Shown here piece after piece: positions 16,112-30,006 of a stretch of DNA of 64,000 nucleotides. Location of the stretch: NCBI RefSeq assembly GCF_000801105.2, contig NC_079515.1, positions 34,247,407 through 34,311,406 on the forward strand. Reading direction: 5' to 3'. The notes beneath the pieces were generated by a model, which had not been told where the DNA came from, did no database searches, and was given only the letters and a program-made list of their open reading frames with translations. A program made the translations under genes and the position numbers. How positions within the stretch are numbered: position 1 is the first letter of the stretch; every line of letters begins with the position of its first letter. This stretch comes from Raphanus sativus. Its lineage: Eukaryota > Streptophyta > Magnoliopsida > Brassicales > Brassicaceae.

Positions 16112-16765
16112 ATGAAGACCTCAATGAGCACCATTGTCTTCTACTTAGTCATTCTCTCCATTTCTGCTATCTCCTTAGCCAAGCAGAGCCCTCTTGAAGC
16201 TTGCATACGAAAAAGCATTGCCCGGTCGCTCTCTCCTCCTTCAAAAACATCTAGTTTCGAGGTGTCAGACGAATTGTGCAGAGATGAGACACGAGCCATC
16301 ATGTTCTTCTTGAAACTGAATAAAGGAGAGTTCCCAACATACTACGTCCAGACGCTGTGCAAGATATTTGGACATGATGAAAAGAAAGTGAAGGCATACG
16401 TTACTAAGACATGGTTGAATCATTCGAAGAAGCTCCTCGATAGCTTAACATGCATGAGACAAACCACCTTAGTAACCAAGATTAAGAGCCCTGTGGAAGA
16501 TTGCATACGAAGAAAAATGGCTCGATCACTCTCTCCTTCGCCTTCCAACACATCTCATTTCGATGTTATGAAAGATCAGTTGTGCAGAGACGAGACACGA
16601 ATTGTTATGTACTTCTTGAAAATGAAGGGGAAGTTCCCAGCATACTACGTTGAGGCATTGTGCAATATATTTGGAGACGACGACAAGGAAGTGAAAAGTT
16701 ACGTTATGAAGACATGGTTGGATCATTCAGAGAAGCTCATCAATAGTTTAACTTGTGTTTCTTGA
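16112..16765 (+). CDS. Secreted two-module cysteine protein, family not recognised
   Basis: Intronless, 217 residues. Residues 1-23 form a clear signal peptide (hydrophobic run IVFYLVILSISAISLA). The mature protein is two tandem copies of a module of about 90 residues. Module 1 has Cys31, 56, 83 and 114; module 2 has Cys131, 158, 184 and 215, with nearly equal spacing (25/27/31 and 27/26/31). Shared words include CIRxxxARSLSP, LCRDETR, FPxYYVxxLC, IFG, KTWLxHSxKL and SLTC. The modules are basic and predicted helical. The four cysteines may make two disulphides per module. I cannot assign a known family or function. A short second ATG lies five codons in (Met5); the first is kept. Expression context (pollen, seed or defence) is unknown. 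Confidence 0.8.
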   Translation: MKTSMSTIVFYLVILSISAISLAKQSPLEACIRKSIARSLSPPSKTSSFEVSDELCRDETRAIMFFLKLNKGEFPTYYVQTLCKIFGHDEKKVKAYVTKTWLNHSKKLLDSLTCMRQTTLVTKIKSPVEDCIRRKMARSLSPSPSNTSHFDVMKDQLCRDETRIVMYFLKMKGKFPAYYVEALCNIFGDDDKEVKSYVMKTWLDHSEKLINSLTCVS

Positions 16766-17398
16766 TAAATGATAATATAACTTTTGATGGATTTAAACAA
16801 TTTCAAAATTTTATAGCAAAAATTTTCAATTGGTCATCAGTATTTTGTTTTCTGAGCGTTTAATACAGTGGACGGTAATATAGAATATCAATATATATAT
16901 ATATATATACATATGTGATTATAACTATGTACAAAACACTGAAAATGTTTTTTCTGATAAAACTGGGTCACCAGTTCAGACTGTTTTGAGTTTTGACCAG
17001 GGATTCGCCCGTTTTGCGGATCCAATTAAATCCAGTTTTAGAACCAACCTGAACTCAGTTAAATGAAAGAATCATAGTTGGACCGGTCCAGTTTCCATAA
17101 CACTATTAAAAAGTTACTCTCTGATGCTTTCCAAGTAAACCGAAGGTAAGTAAATGTCTATATTGGTATCTAAGTCTGTGACTGTACTTACCAGTAATTT
17201 AAAAACCTTTCTTGTCAAATAAAACATTTACTTTACACAAACCCGTTACAATCATGTAAACAAACAAGTAAACCAGAATGAATCAAAATCTCGATTGATC
17301 TTTTAAGAGTGTAATTGGCTTAAACCGGAGACTATAACCGTGTTATACCAGTGCCGGTTCTGCTTCTAAATGTTGCTGCATCAGAGGCATCTCTCAAT
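16766..17398. other. Intergenic region with AT microsatellite
   Basis: Contains an (AT)n tract around 16891-16910 and a GAACC/ACCGG-rich patch at 16960-17110 resembling old repeat debris. No gene or RNA is supported. Confidence 0.4.
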
Positions 17399-19313
17399 TT
17401 ATCTGGAAGCAAAGTTGCCTGAAAACTCTGAGCTATCTTCACCGACTCTAATCGACTTAGACTCATCTCTGGTTCTTAAATCTTCGTTAACACGGCTAGA
17501 GAACTCCCAGCTACCTCCTCCTCTCCTTCCCCTGCTCGACTCTCTCGAATGCATGATCCCACGCCCTTCAGATTCTTCCGGTGGCAACATTCTGCTCAAA
17601 TCCCGCGATGTTTCCATGTCCTTTTCCACCAAGTCGCCGAGCTCCTCTTCAACCGTCTCGTGCCACACAGGTTTTCTCCCCATCTCAATGTCCTGTGAAA
17701 CTTTCTGCAAGCTCGGGCTCGACATGGCTCCGTTTACTATCGTCCTCGGTGGGATCGCTGGCTCCTTTGATACCTTTGCTCTGAAACTGTTCTTAGATGA
17801 GGCGATCTTTGTGCAGAACACTTCCATGAAGTTCCCAACGATCCCTTTGTTGAAAGGGTTCTCATGTCTATCATACCGATACCTAAAGTTTTCGTAAGTT
17901 GACTGCAAAAACCCCAAAGAAAATGTTAAAACAAGAAGAGTTACTACATGGTCTTGTGAAATGAAACAAGAACCCTTCCACTTACCTGATTGGTACTGAT
18001 TAAGTACAAGTGGAAACCGGTGAGCCACCAACGAACCAGACAGATACGAAAGAGTAGAGAATTAGCGCGATGGAAGCAGGAGTCTTGATTAGCGACTTCC
18101 AGATGCTTATCTTCTCACCATTCATTATCCTCTTGACGTAGATCCAGCAAAACACATGGACATATATGCAGAGAAGAGCCGAACACAATACAAACATGAA
18201 GTAGAACCTGTAGTTTCTCTGCATTTTTAAACATACCAAAAATTTAGAAACACTGAACAAAAAGATAAAAAAAAGCAATTTGTTTTTAAAAGAAGAGATA
18301 AAGAAGCTAATACCAAACCAATGCACTGACCAAGCCAAGGACAGTGATGATCAAATTTCTCGACGCAGTTGTCGCATATGGAGCAGTGAGAAGCACGTGG
18401 CGGTCTGTAAAGCAGGCACGTGTCACAGTATTTGATCTTGACGGTGATTCCATTCACAATCATTTCTTTTGTCCGAGGCAACCGGGTGTGAGTAGGAGTA
18501 GGAGTGTGAGCAAGACGCGGTTCTCCTCCGTGATTACTTTCAACAACACCCTCTGGCTCAGGAGGATACAGATTACGTGGTATGATTCCAGGGTCTCTCC
18601 CCGAGGTCAGAAACAGAAACACTAGAGCCTGTGGAGGACACAACAAAAATTGAAACTATTATTTTTAAAGTATCAAAGACGAAGAAGAAGCGTGTGTGTA
18701 ATCAATCAGAGAAACAGAAACATTTCAACTCACTAATAAATTAAGACCAACAGCAACGACGAGTACTGATACTCCTAGATGGTGAGGATAGTCGTCAATA
18801 AATTTTCTGCCAACGAAAACACAGAAGATAGTGACGGGAGCAGTGATCAAGAAGATGGTGATGAGTATAGTTCGAGCATCGGGTCCAAACACAAGCCTTC
18901 CTCCAAAGCAGAACACCTTAAAGAAAAAAATAAAAATATAAAATTCAACATGACCATGACCAGCATCTCTTACATAACAACAAACTATGTAGATCAAACC
19001 AAACCAAACCAAACAGGTATAAAATAAAAAAGCTTAATCGTATGCATTCATGGTTCCATAACTTGTGGATAATAGTTTAAATCCGACACCAAAAAAGACT
19101 GAAGCTTTCGATTCAGATCTTACTGAAAAGAGGCTATTAAATCTATCAGACCCAGAAAACATAAATCACAGGAGAGAGAGGGAAAGAGAAGCTCACGTTA
19201 TCCCCTTTCCAAGCCTTATACGTTCTAATCAGCTCATCTCCACCACTTCCGCCGCCGCCGCCGCTAGGACTCCGAGCTCCGGGATGACGATCTTGCGGCT
19301 GCGAGGCTAACAT
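17399..19313 (-). CDS. DHHC protein S-acyltransferase with 1-nt frameshift
   Basis: Integral membrane palmitoyltransferase that attaches fatty acids to protein cysteines. Five exons, in gene order: 19197-19313, 18734-18916, 18314-18628, 17986-18218, 17399-17902. Exon 2 carries two membrane segments. Exon 3 carries the DHHC cysteine-rich domain, from [20 protein letters not shown] to [13 protein letters not shown]. Exon 4 carries two more membrane segments, exon 5 the long cytosolic tail. Exons 1, 2, 3 and 5 are in phase 0, but exon 4 is 233 nt. A single base is missing at about 18024-18025 after the FVGG codons, so the frame ends shortly afterwards. The downstream [19 protein letters not shown] tail is still conserved in another frame. 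This is a recent knockout, or a base-call error in a G run. Position matches At3g48760 (PAT05). Confidence 0.85.
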
Positions 19314-20557
19314 CGGCAACCAGGAGAAATCGCGCTTTTTGGGATGAGGAGTCTTTGCGCAATTAATAAAAAGAAAAGAAGAGAGCTTTTTCCTTCTCCG
19401 GCGGCTACTTTAACTTGGTCGTCCCTTAAACCAACTTTCCCCTTTTACGAGTCAACTTATTAATTTCAATCAAAGCGTTTAAATTTATTTGTGTTTCTTC
19501 GTATATTGCTTGATGGATATTTTTTGGAAACGTTACTGTTTTCTTTCGCGCAATTTAACGGATGTGTAATCGTTTTAGATAGATTTCTAACCATATCTGA
19601 ATTACTATAATTATAGTATTTATCTTTTATTAAAACAAAAATATTCACTTACACCATATTGTTTTGTAAACTCTTAAATTTAGTATACTTTTTATTCTTT
19701 TTTCCTATTATTCTTTTAAAAAGTAAAATATTTCATATATTCAACTTCAAAATGGAAACAAGGTTCAGATTACATGCCTATTCAAACAAAATTATCCCAA
19801 TTTAAAAGTTTTCTAAACTAGATTCATTCATTCAATCCACCATTTGGGCAGAATGTTCTGTTAATTTGAATTCTAAGTCGTTGGGTATCGCTCTCACTAC
19901 TAACGATAATCACAAAAATTGTGAGATTCACCTCCTTATCTTGGATTATCTAGTTTCTATGTATGTACTTGTCTAAACCTATAACCTTCACCGCCATTGA
20001 AACACCATACAAATCAAAGAAGAGAAAGATAAAGGGACACTAACCGAAGAGAGCGACCCGAACCAACCAGAAGATTTGCGGGTGTTTGGTAAATTCGCAT
20101 CCAAGCCAAAACTTTATCAAGTCTCCCAAATGGTATCTTTGACGTTTGGCTGTGGTTGTGTTTCTTATCGTGCGATCAATGTTACCAGAATAAAACTATA
20201 TATGGGTGACTGTACAGATGGCATCTCTTCCAAATTTTGTTCTTTGCCATGCCAATAATCAAATTGATGAAAACTTACAACAAGATCGATTTTATCTGAT
20301 CAGGTGATAATATGACATTTTTCCAAAATAAAACAATATATAGTAGAATACTGAACTTGGTAAAAAGATACACAAGAAAATGATCTCAAAAGCTTAGAAG
20401 AACAAAAAACAAAGCACACTTCGAACTAAAATAAGAACTAAAGGAAAAGAATAAACAAAAACCATTAATGTATTTTGCTTCGTCTTCTTAGGATTAACAA
20501 AAGATTGAAAGATAATTATAAAGTGGATGAAGGAGATTACTGGTTCTGTAGCCTTTT
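19314..20557. other. Intergenic region between DHHC and CDKA;1 genes
   Basis: Promoter side of the DHHC gene and 3' flank of CDKA;1, both on the minus strand. AT-rich, no coding signature, no clear repeat or RNA gene seen. Confidence 0.4.
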
Positions 20558-22708
<2,151 letters not shown>

Positions 22709-25700
22709 CACTTAGCAGAATACTCCAAAACTTGTATATCTGAATGTCACCTGCAGATTGTTAATGAGAAATCAATCAATCTCAAAAATGAAATCAAAAA
22801 GATCTCAGATCCAGGCTACGTTACTAAACCGAGAACGATTATACAATCAATCAAGACGGATAAGATCGTTAACTGGAATCTAGAGGAGTGAGAGCTAAGC
22901 GAACATTCATAATCATGACGGAGAAAAACTACAGATCAGCATCGAAGCAGAGAGAGAGAGAGATAATGGTAGATGGATGGAAGAGGAAGCGCGCGTGTAT
23001 GGGATTGCAAACAAGTTCAACTTAGAATTCGAAAGTTCCTCCGGTTAGAAATGCATCGGAGAGTAACGAAATCAACTTACCGTTGAAGATCGGATGTAGT
23101 GTTAGTGACTGTCACACCGACGGATCCTCTCTCTCGCTCTCTCTGTGGAAAAGGTAGTGTAGAGAGAGGGTAGTTTCTGTGCAGCTTTCGAGAGAGAGAG
23201 AGGAGAGGACTAGGGAAGGCGATTGACTAATGGTTTACTTTTTTTCTTATCTAACTAATTTTCCTCTGGATTGAATTGATTGATTTACCTAACCACATTA
23301 GCTCGGTTCTTTCTACCACACGACCAATTAAAATTATCCATCGTCTCTCTTTTTTTCACCAATATAGCTCGAAAGTAACATTTACATAAATACTAAACAT
23401 TTATTTGCATCTCCAAAGAAAAGTCACAATTCCACGTCGACAAACTTAAATTCGTCCGGTTCCAGTGCTCAAATTTAAGATAACCTAGAAAAGCAGACTG
23501 AAATATAACAATTAACATGTTTTATGTGGGAAAATGCTGAAGTTTTAGTTAGAGAATCGAAAATTGCATTTTATGTTTCTGTTTGTGATTGAGCAATGTT
23601 GGTTTCTATAAATTTATATTTGCTTTGCTGAAACTTTAAATAAACTCGGCTATATTTATATCTTAAAATTTGTTATATTTTTAGATGAAAATAATATTTT
23701 TTTTTGGGTGCAATTTCGCTATAGAAAACCCATAATTATACAAGGAGTATCCAAATATTCAGACAATCATTGTATTTTGGTCCACAACCATAAACATTGG
23801 ATCCTAACAAAAAGAATATAAAAATCCAAATATTCAATTAAGTAAATAATATTTATATTAAAATTAAATGTCAGTGAAATGATATTTTTATTTTTGTCAA
23901 AAAGTTAAAGGTTTAAATCATGTGGAATCTTAAGAAGTATTATGTTTTAATAGCATTGATACATTTACTTGAACATTAAAAACAATATATTTTCTAATTT
24001 AATTATTAATTTATAGTCCTGTTTTTATATATGATTAAAAGTTGTAATTTAAATTTTGGACCTATACATTTATTCATTAATAATATATTAGATATTAGAT
24101 ATATAACTCTCGAAATTTTGTTACATTAATAACAACTATTTATCAATTATTTTATAATTCACTTAACATAACCAAGATTCATCAAATTACATTCAATTTC
24201 GACATACAAATATCAATCTCTAAACTATGACATACACAATATAATACACCTCATACTATTTAATCATGTATTATAAATTTTTACATTTCCTATTAACTCA
24301 TCATCTAACTTATAATTGTGAACTCAATATAATCAGTAAAAAACTCTTTTATAGTTTTTGAAAAAAAAATCTTATATACTATAATATTGCTAGGTAAGAC
24401 TAATTTGGACATTTTATTTATCAGGATTTTAATGTATGTGATGATTATTAATAACCGATGCTATAAAGAATTGGTTTAACTAACCATTGGCCATTCTTTT
24501 GGTACATGTAAACTGTCAAATAATTTGCCCAAAAAATTAGAGTGATAATTATGAATTTTCTACATTATAATGAATAATGTTATAGTCTATCATGTACGCA
24601 ATTAATTGATTATCATCGCATGTTTTCTAATCCAACAAATAATCCATATATTGTTACTAAAAATTATAAAAGCTGCAAAAAAAGGGTCCAAAATTATAGT
24701 GTGGTTCTCTTTGTGTTTTTCTTAAAAATAATCAAATAGAAATCTTATCAAATCAATTTATCAGTAACATATAAAGTAAGATCATATTAAGTAAGATGCT
24801 GTTTCAAAATAATCAAGATTTCAAGAATGAAATGTCTAAATTATGTTTTGACACAGATTTACTGGAAAAAAATCATCTTAATATTTATAGAAAAAACAAA
24901 TATGATTTACTAACAAAACAAATAAATATCTGAATTACAAACCAAACAACGTAATGTTTAATAAAATTGTAAAACGCTTGTAACATCAACGTAGTTTAAA
25001 ATCTAGTTTGAGTTACGATTGAGGGTTTGGACCATTGTATTCAGATCTTGAAACTAATATTATACATTTCTTGATTAAAACTTTCAAAAAGTTAAATTTA
25101 TAGTTTAAACACTGAATTCTTTTTTTCATTAGGTACTGTTTGTGGAAGTTTTGCTCTTGTTTTTATTTTCTATCTTTGATCTTCTCGAGAAACAAATTTC
25201 GAAGTTAAATATAAACTTCTTACATTAGGAAACTCGATTTTATTAATATAGATTACGATACATGAGGTTTATTTTTTTCTGACAAGATAACATAAAACAT
25301 AAGAGGTGAAAATGACAGTTAAAAGAAAATTAGATAACAAAGGAAGACAGATGCACTCTTCTTTTTCCATTCACCCCTCTCTGTCAGGAGTGAGATGATA
25401 GGAACAGACAACAGCAGCATTTATAGTCCTCCTCACATCCTCCTTGCCTATAAATTGAAAAAAAATGCCTCATAAATAACATATTTAATATAATTACCCG
25501 ACTTAATCAACTCAATTATAATCGCGACACTAATTGATGTTCTTCAAGTTTTAAAAAATGAAATAATGAAAATCCATCAATTTGAGAAAGTACTTCTGAT
25601 TCCTATACGATCTGTAAACATAGGAAGTTGTTAAATAATAGATCTATGATATGGTTGGGACACGAAAACTCAAATCCTTCAGAGTTCAGACAATATTTGT

Positions 25701-25770
25701 TTCAGTGATCAGATCTCCAGTTTCTAGATAATAAAAAGTACAGAAATGAGAAAGAAAAAAAATACAAACC
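22709..25770. other. CDKA;1 leader and promoter, then 2.5 kb of AT-rich spacer
   Basis: From 22709 to about 23230 lie the CDKA;1 5' leader, its probable leader intron and a GA/CT-rich promoter. From 23230 to 25770 the sequence is very AT-rich with no open frame of note. No terminal repeats, coding remnants or RNA genes were found. The end of the interval carries the 3' UTR of the dehydrin gene, which seems to contain an intron starting just after the stop codon. Confidence 0.4.
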
Positions 25771-26073
25771 TTAATCGCTGTCGCTGTCACTGCTGCTGCT
25801 GTGGTGACCATCGTCATGGTGTTTCTTCTCCTTCTTGTCCTTCTTCTTTTTCTTCTCACCATCGTGTTTGTGGTCTCCGCTGCTGTGGCCTTCTCCACCG
25901 TGGATCTTGTCTTTGATCTTGTCAACGATACCTTCTTTGTGCTCACCACTCTTGTGCTCGTCGGCGTGTTTCTTGTGTTCCTCTTTCTTGTGCTCCTCTT
26001 TCTTGTGCTCATCTTCCTTGTGGCCTCCTCCGATATGGAGAGCATCTCCGATCTTGTTGATGATTCCTGCCAT
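25771..26073 (-). CDS. HIRD11: KS-type dehydrin (HIRD11-like)
   Basis: Small disordered stress protein of 100 residues, binding metals and protecting membranes and enzymes in drought and cold. The composition is His, Lys, Glu, Asp and Gly rich. It starts MAGIINKIGDALHIGGGHKE, followed by repeated HKKEE units (about residues 21-36). A K-segment-like helix GIVDKIKDKIHG lies at about 49-60, then a Lys tract, and the protein ends in an S-segment SSSSDSDSD. Arabidopsis HIRD11 (At1g54410, about 98 residues) has the same order. Several long frames on the opposite strand are shadows of this biased sequence. A likely TATA box and an ABRE-like site lie upstream. The gene does not belong to the At3g48 or At2g04 blocks around it. 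Confidence 0.93.
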   Translation of the reverse strand: MAGIINKIGDALHIGGGHKEDEHKKEEHKKEEHKKHADEHKSGEHKEGIVDKIKDKIHGGEGHSSGDHKHDGEKKKKKDKKEKKHHDDGHHSSSSDSDSD

Positions 26074-26157
26074 CTCTGATCTCTTTCTTTTTTTCTAATT
26101 TAAATATCTCTTTATGGTTGTTAATTGCTTTGATGATAAACTATAGGTCTCAAGAGT

Positions 26158-26167
26158 CTATTTATAG
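26158..26167 (-). promoter_or_regulatory. Probable TATA box of dehydrin gene
   Basis: Reads CTATAAATAG on the minus strand, 85 bp upstream of the dehydrin ATG. Spacing suits a short leader. Inferred from sequence only. Confidence 0.6.
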
Positions 26168-26480
26168 CCTCAATGGGGTAATGTATCCGTGAATTATTTT
26201 GTCCAATTAGGTAGTGGTTGCGTGGCGAAGATAAGATTTTACTTTTTCAGTAGACAAAATTGATTCTTTATGCCAATAATGATTTGAATTATTGGGTAGA
26301 CTATATATATTATTTCCAAAAGTAAGAATAGAATTGTATTCTCTTAGATATTTTCAATTATTATACAAGGTATACAAGTTTTCATTTTGCATATAAAGTA
26401 GTATATATTTATTTTTTGTCGGCAAGTATATATTACTTTAACTATGTCAGATTTACGACCACATTTAGAACAGAAATATT

Positions 26481-26489
26481 CCACGTGGC
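26481..26489. promoter_or_regulatory. G-box/ABRE-like site upstream of dehydrin
   Basis: CCACGTGGC, containing the palindrome CCACGTGG, about 410 bp upstream of the dehydrin start. Such cores bind bZIP (ABF) factors in ABA-regulated promoters. A single copy may also occur by chance. Confidence 0.4.
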
Positions 26490-26830
26490 AATTGGCGATT
26501 GTTTTTTGGGTCTGGATTCAGACACCTAGCAAATCTTAACAAAGTTGATAGTGAAGTTTACTCTATTAAAATAAAATCGTTATCAAAAAACTATGATATA
26601 AAGATCTAGCGTTTACCAATTCATTAGTAATAATAAATCATAAAAAATCACAAATATCTATTTTATAAAATAAAACTGTTCTTTAAATTAATTACTTTTC
26701 TATTATATTTACAAAAATAATTTTCAATTTATATCTATGCCTAGGATTTTTATTAAAAATTAATAAACTCATTTGAATTTGAAATTATTTTATTGTATTA
26801 ATGACGATATCATATTAATGATTCTATGAA

Positions 26831-27677
26831 GTACAAGACTTAGGTTCACCCCCTATGGTGAACCTTTAAATTCACCATTCTCCTTAAAACCAATCAAAAT
26901 GCCATGTAGATAATTAAATAAAATATATAAAATTATAAAAAAATAATTTAAAAAGGAAATAACGTTAATTTTAATAATGTTAACTAAATACTAAACCTTA
27001 AATTTAAATTCTAAACCAAAACCTATACCCTAAACCCAAATCTTATACCCTAAACCCAAACCATATATTCAAAACTCAAATTCTAAACCCTAAATCCAAA
27101 CGCTATACCCTAAACCCATTTTATATCATATACCCTAAACCCAAACTATATACCCTAAACCCAAACCATATACCCTAAACCCAAATCTTATTCCCTAAAC
27201 CCAAATCGTAAATCCTAAAGCTAAATTCTTAAGTTTAGGGTTTGGATTTAAGGTGTAGAATTTAGGTTTAAGATATACGTTTTGAGTTTAGGGTATAGGA
27301 TTTGGGTTTAGGGTATAGAATTTGGGTTTAGGGTATAGGATTTGGGTTTAGGGTATAGGATATATGATCGATTTAGAGTATAGGGCTTGTATTTAAGGTT
27401 TATGGTTTGGGTTTAAGGTTTAGAATTTGAGTTTAGGGTATATGGTTTGGGTTTAGGGTATAAAATTTGGATTTAGGGTATATATTTGGGTTTAGAATTT
27501 ATGATTTAGGGTTTAGGGTTTAGTTTGCATCATTAAAATTGATTTTATTTTTCTTTTTAACTATTTTTTTAATAATTTAATATTTTTTATTTAATTATCT
27601 ACATGGCATTTTGATTGGATTTAAGGGGAGTGGTGAATTTAAAGGTTCACCATAGGGGGTGAACCTAAGTCTTGTCC
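26831..27677. mobile_element. Foldback MULE-like MITE with telomere-like interior
   Basis: An 847-bp element, nearly one long palindrome. It is flanked by an exact 9-bp duplication TTCTATGAA (26822-26830 and 27678-27686), the length typical of Mutator-like elements. The arms start G(T/G)ACAAGACTTAGG and run on through TTCACCCCCTATGGTGAACC for well over 100 bp. The centre holds two opposed arrays of degenerate CCCTAAACCC/GGGTTTAGGG units, C-rich on the left and G-rich on the right. There is no coding capacity. The arms also contain a small internal hairpin (GGTTCACC...GGTGAACC). Confidence 0.9.
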
Positions 27678-27686
27678 TTCTATGAA

Positions 27687-28689
27687 TTAAGAGTGTTACA
27701 AAAAAGAGGTAATCATTGTCCCATTCACAATTTTCCCAATTGAAACGCAAACTATTTTTCCATCGTCTGTGAACAACACTCGATTATACCTATGAAATTA
27801 TGGAACTGAATGATTAAATTTACCAATTGCAACTACGGAACATTATGAGATGAACGCAGAGCGCATGATCTCGAACTTTTATTCTTTATGCTTTTTTTTC
27901 GTAAACATGGGTTCCACAACTTTCTTTCATTAAAAAGATAAAATAAAACCTACAAACATTTGTTTATCTCAACCGTTAATTAACTAATTAACACATATTG
28001 AGGCTTAGTTGGTTTGGCTTGGTTAGGCTTTCTTTGTGGTTCTCCTTACAACCTCCATAAAATAGTTCAGGCGTAGTTAAATATCACTCTTGTTTCTGTA
28101 AATATAGTATAAAACTCAGATTTGTACAAATTTAATTTTCAAAAAAAACTGTTAAAAAGTAGTATTCATTTTTGACTTATAAGAGATATCCATGAACTTC
28201 AAAAAAAAAGAGATGCTAAGCTGATTATGCTAACAAAGAGACCCGATCGACTTAATCAACTCAATCTTCCACCGTTGTAATTTGTATCAGACCCAAACTC
28301 CAATAAAATATCTGTTGCCGACAAGGAAAAAAAAAAAGAAAAAATCAACTCAATTTTCTTTTGTCGACATCTTTTTTTTTTTGTCGGCCTTAATCAACTC
28401 AATTATAATCGCAACATCGATATCAACACTCAACGACATTAATACGGCTTGTTTTTGAAGATCATCCTCGTCAGTTCATGTTCAACCCAACCTAGACCAA
28501 ATTTGATTTCAGACGGCAAACATGGTTTGAATTCGAAAGTTTTTACTAAAGAATGTCTCAAAAGTTCTTTGTTTTATCATATCAACCAAACTGTCACATA
28601 GCATTAATCAAGTACTATTGTAAGCCATCACGTATCTGCTTCCCATTCTTCACCGCGTATAGAAAGAAAAAAACAACCCTTGACAAAGC
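27687..28689. other. AT-rich spacer before mTERF gene
   Basis: Non-coding junction between the dehydrin region and the At2g04-type block. A 25-bp phrase CTTAATCAACTCAATTATAA... occurs here at about 28388 and again near 25502. From 28402 onward the sequence is duplicated after the N gap at 56336. Confidence 0.4.
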
Positions 28690-30006
28690 CTATGAAACAC
28701 GATCTCCGGTGAAGATATCCATCAACTCAGCCACAAGCTTCTTATCATCACCATCATCATGCTTCATCACATACCTTTTCAAAAACGCACGGTCCGTACA
28801 CACCAAAACAGAGCCAAGCGAAGGGAGTTCACCTTCACCTCCGAGCAAACCTCTTGACATGAGAGCTTTGATCACGTTACACCTCGGGATAGTCCTCTTC
28901 TCCAAGTTGTATCCAAGCACCGTAGGATTCGAAACCAAAGCCTTCACAGGCCAGTTCATACCCTTCACCAGAAACTCAGCCTTCTTCTTCACCAGCTCAG
29001 CGGAATAGTTAAGACACTGAGGATGGCACTTGACCAGCGTCGCAAACTCATCTCTGGTGAACCCTAACCCTAGATACGCTTCGATGGAGTTCAACACGTT
29101 CTTCTCCGAGAGAGGAAGAAAGCTCGGATTCTTCTTGAACATCTCCCACACCTCCCCCACGGAAAAGCCTAGCTTTTCGTAGAAACAGAGTTTCTCCTGT
29201 ATCGTCTTGTCGCTCAGCTGGTAAAGCATGCGCAGAGCTTCGACGAACCTAAATGTCGCGGGTTCGAACCCCATCTCGACGACTTTCTTGAGAGTTTCTT
29301 CGAACTTTTCTTTCCCGCAGCAGACGTGGTGATTAGAGATAAGCAAGGGGAGAAGCAACCTCTGAGGGACACCCATATCTCTCAAAACCAACACGTTCCT
29401 CAGTTTGTTCTCCTGCGCGCTGCCCTCCGATAACTTCCCGAACTCGGAGCTCTCGCTGTCGGCTGATATGATCTCTCTGACGAAATCGTAGTACCTGCTG
29501 AAAGCTTTGTCCTTTTTGATCCCCAGGATCTTGGGGGCTTTGGAGAGAATCTCGGTGAGCTCGGAGGTCGAAGCTCCTCGAGAAGTTAGAAACCGAAGCT
29601 TGGGAGCGAGTGATGACTCGGCATCTTGTAAGAGGAGTCTTGGATATGTCCTGATGATGGTGGAGATGTGAGAATCTGTAAAACCGTGACTCCTGAGAAG
29701 ACTAAGAACGGAGTCTGGATTGTTACCCTTGTTGGCCTCCTCTGTGGTGGTGACTCTCCTGAAAATTGATTCGGCGAGTTTGGTGGTGAAGCCCAGAGAT
29801 TCGACGAGGTAAGAGACGGTAAAGCTGTTACCTTTTCGACGGCTCACATCAGCAACACTAGCGGATGAGAAGGAACTGAGAAAAGCTTTCAGTGAAGCTC
29901 TCAGGTTATGCCATTTGTGCAGCTCCGGTGAGTTTCTTCTTCCGCGGATTATCAGAGAAAACATGAGAATGAAATGCGAGGAGCAGAAGAGAAGGAATCG
30001 GACCAA
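28690..30006 (-). CDS. mTERF family protein, copy 1
   Basis: Mitochondrial transcription termination factor family, organelle nucleic-acid binding helical repeats. One exon, 438 residues. The first about 40 residues are hydrophobic then Arg-rich, compatible with an organelle presequence; Met15 could be the real start. Repeated helical motifs of about 30-35 residues follow: LLRSHGFTDSHISTIIRTYP, LRFLTSRGASTSELTEILSK, FYEKLGFSVGEVWEMFKKNP, YLGLGFTRDEFATLVKCHPQ. Pro at repeat ends and the PKLRFLxSxG pattern are diagnostic of plant mTERFs. It ends ...MDIFTGDRVS. The exact locus and target are unknown; the family is one of the large intronless group in Brassicaceae. Confidence 0.93.
   Translation of the reverse strand: MVRFLLFCSSHFILMFSLIIRGRRNSPELHKWHNLRASLKAFLSSFSSASVADVSRRKGNSFTVSYLVESLGFTTKLAESIFRRVTTTEEANKGNNPDSVLSLLRSHGFTDSHISTIIRTYPRLLLQDAESSLAPKLRFLTSRGASTSELTEILSKAPKILGIKKDKAFSRYYDFVREIISADSESSEFGKLSEGSAQENKLRNVLVLRDMGVPQRLLLPLLISNHHVCCGKEKFEETLKKVVEMGFEPATFRFVEALRMLYQLSDKTIQEKLCFYEKLGFSVGEVWEMFKKNPSFLPLSEKNVLNSIEAYLGLGFTRDEFATLVKCHPQCLNYSAELVKKKAEFLVKGMNWPVKALVSNPTVLGYNLEKRTIPRCNVIKALMSRGLLGGEGELPSLGSVLVCTDRAFLKRYVMKHDDGDDKKLVAELMDIFTGDRVS

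Noticed and set aside
25801..26098. Two hydrophobic plus-strand frames opposite the dehydrin gene
   Set aside because: They are the reverse complement of Lys/Glu/His-rich codons, giving Leu/Phe/Val-rich shadows. No independent coding evidence.
26980..27530. Interstitial telomere
   Set aside because: Units are degenerate, mixed with ATACCC/AATTT words and arranged as an inverted pair inside a transposon with a 9-bp duplication. Not a telomere fusion scar.
29255..29285. tRNA T-arm-like sequence GCGGGTTCGAACCCC
   Set aside because: It lies inside the mTERF coding exon on the opposite strand, and no acceptor stem, D-arm or anticodon arm surrounds it. Chance match.
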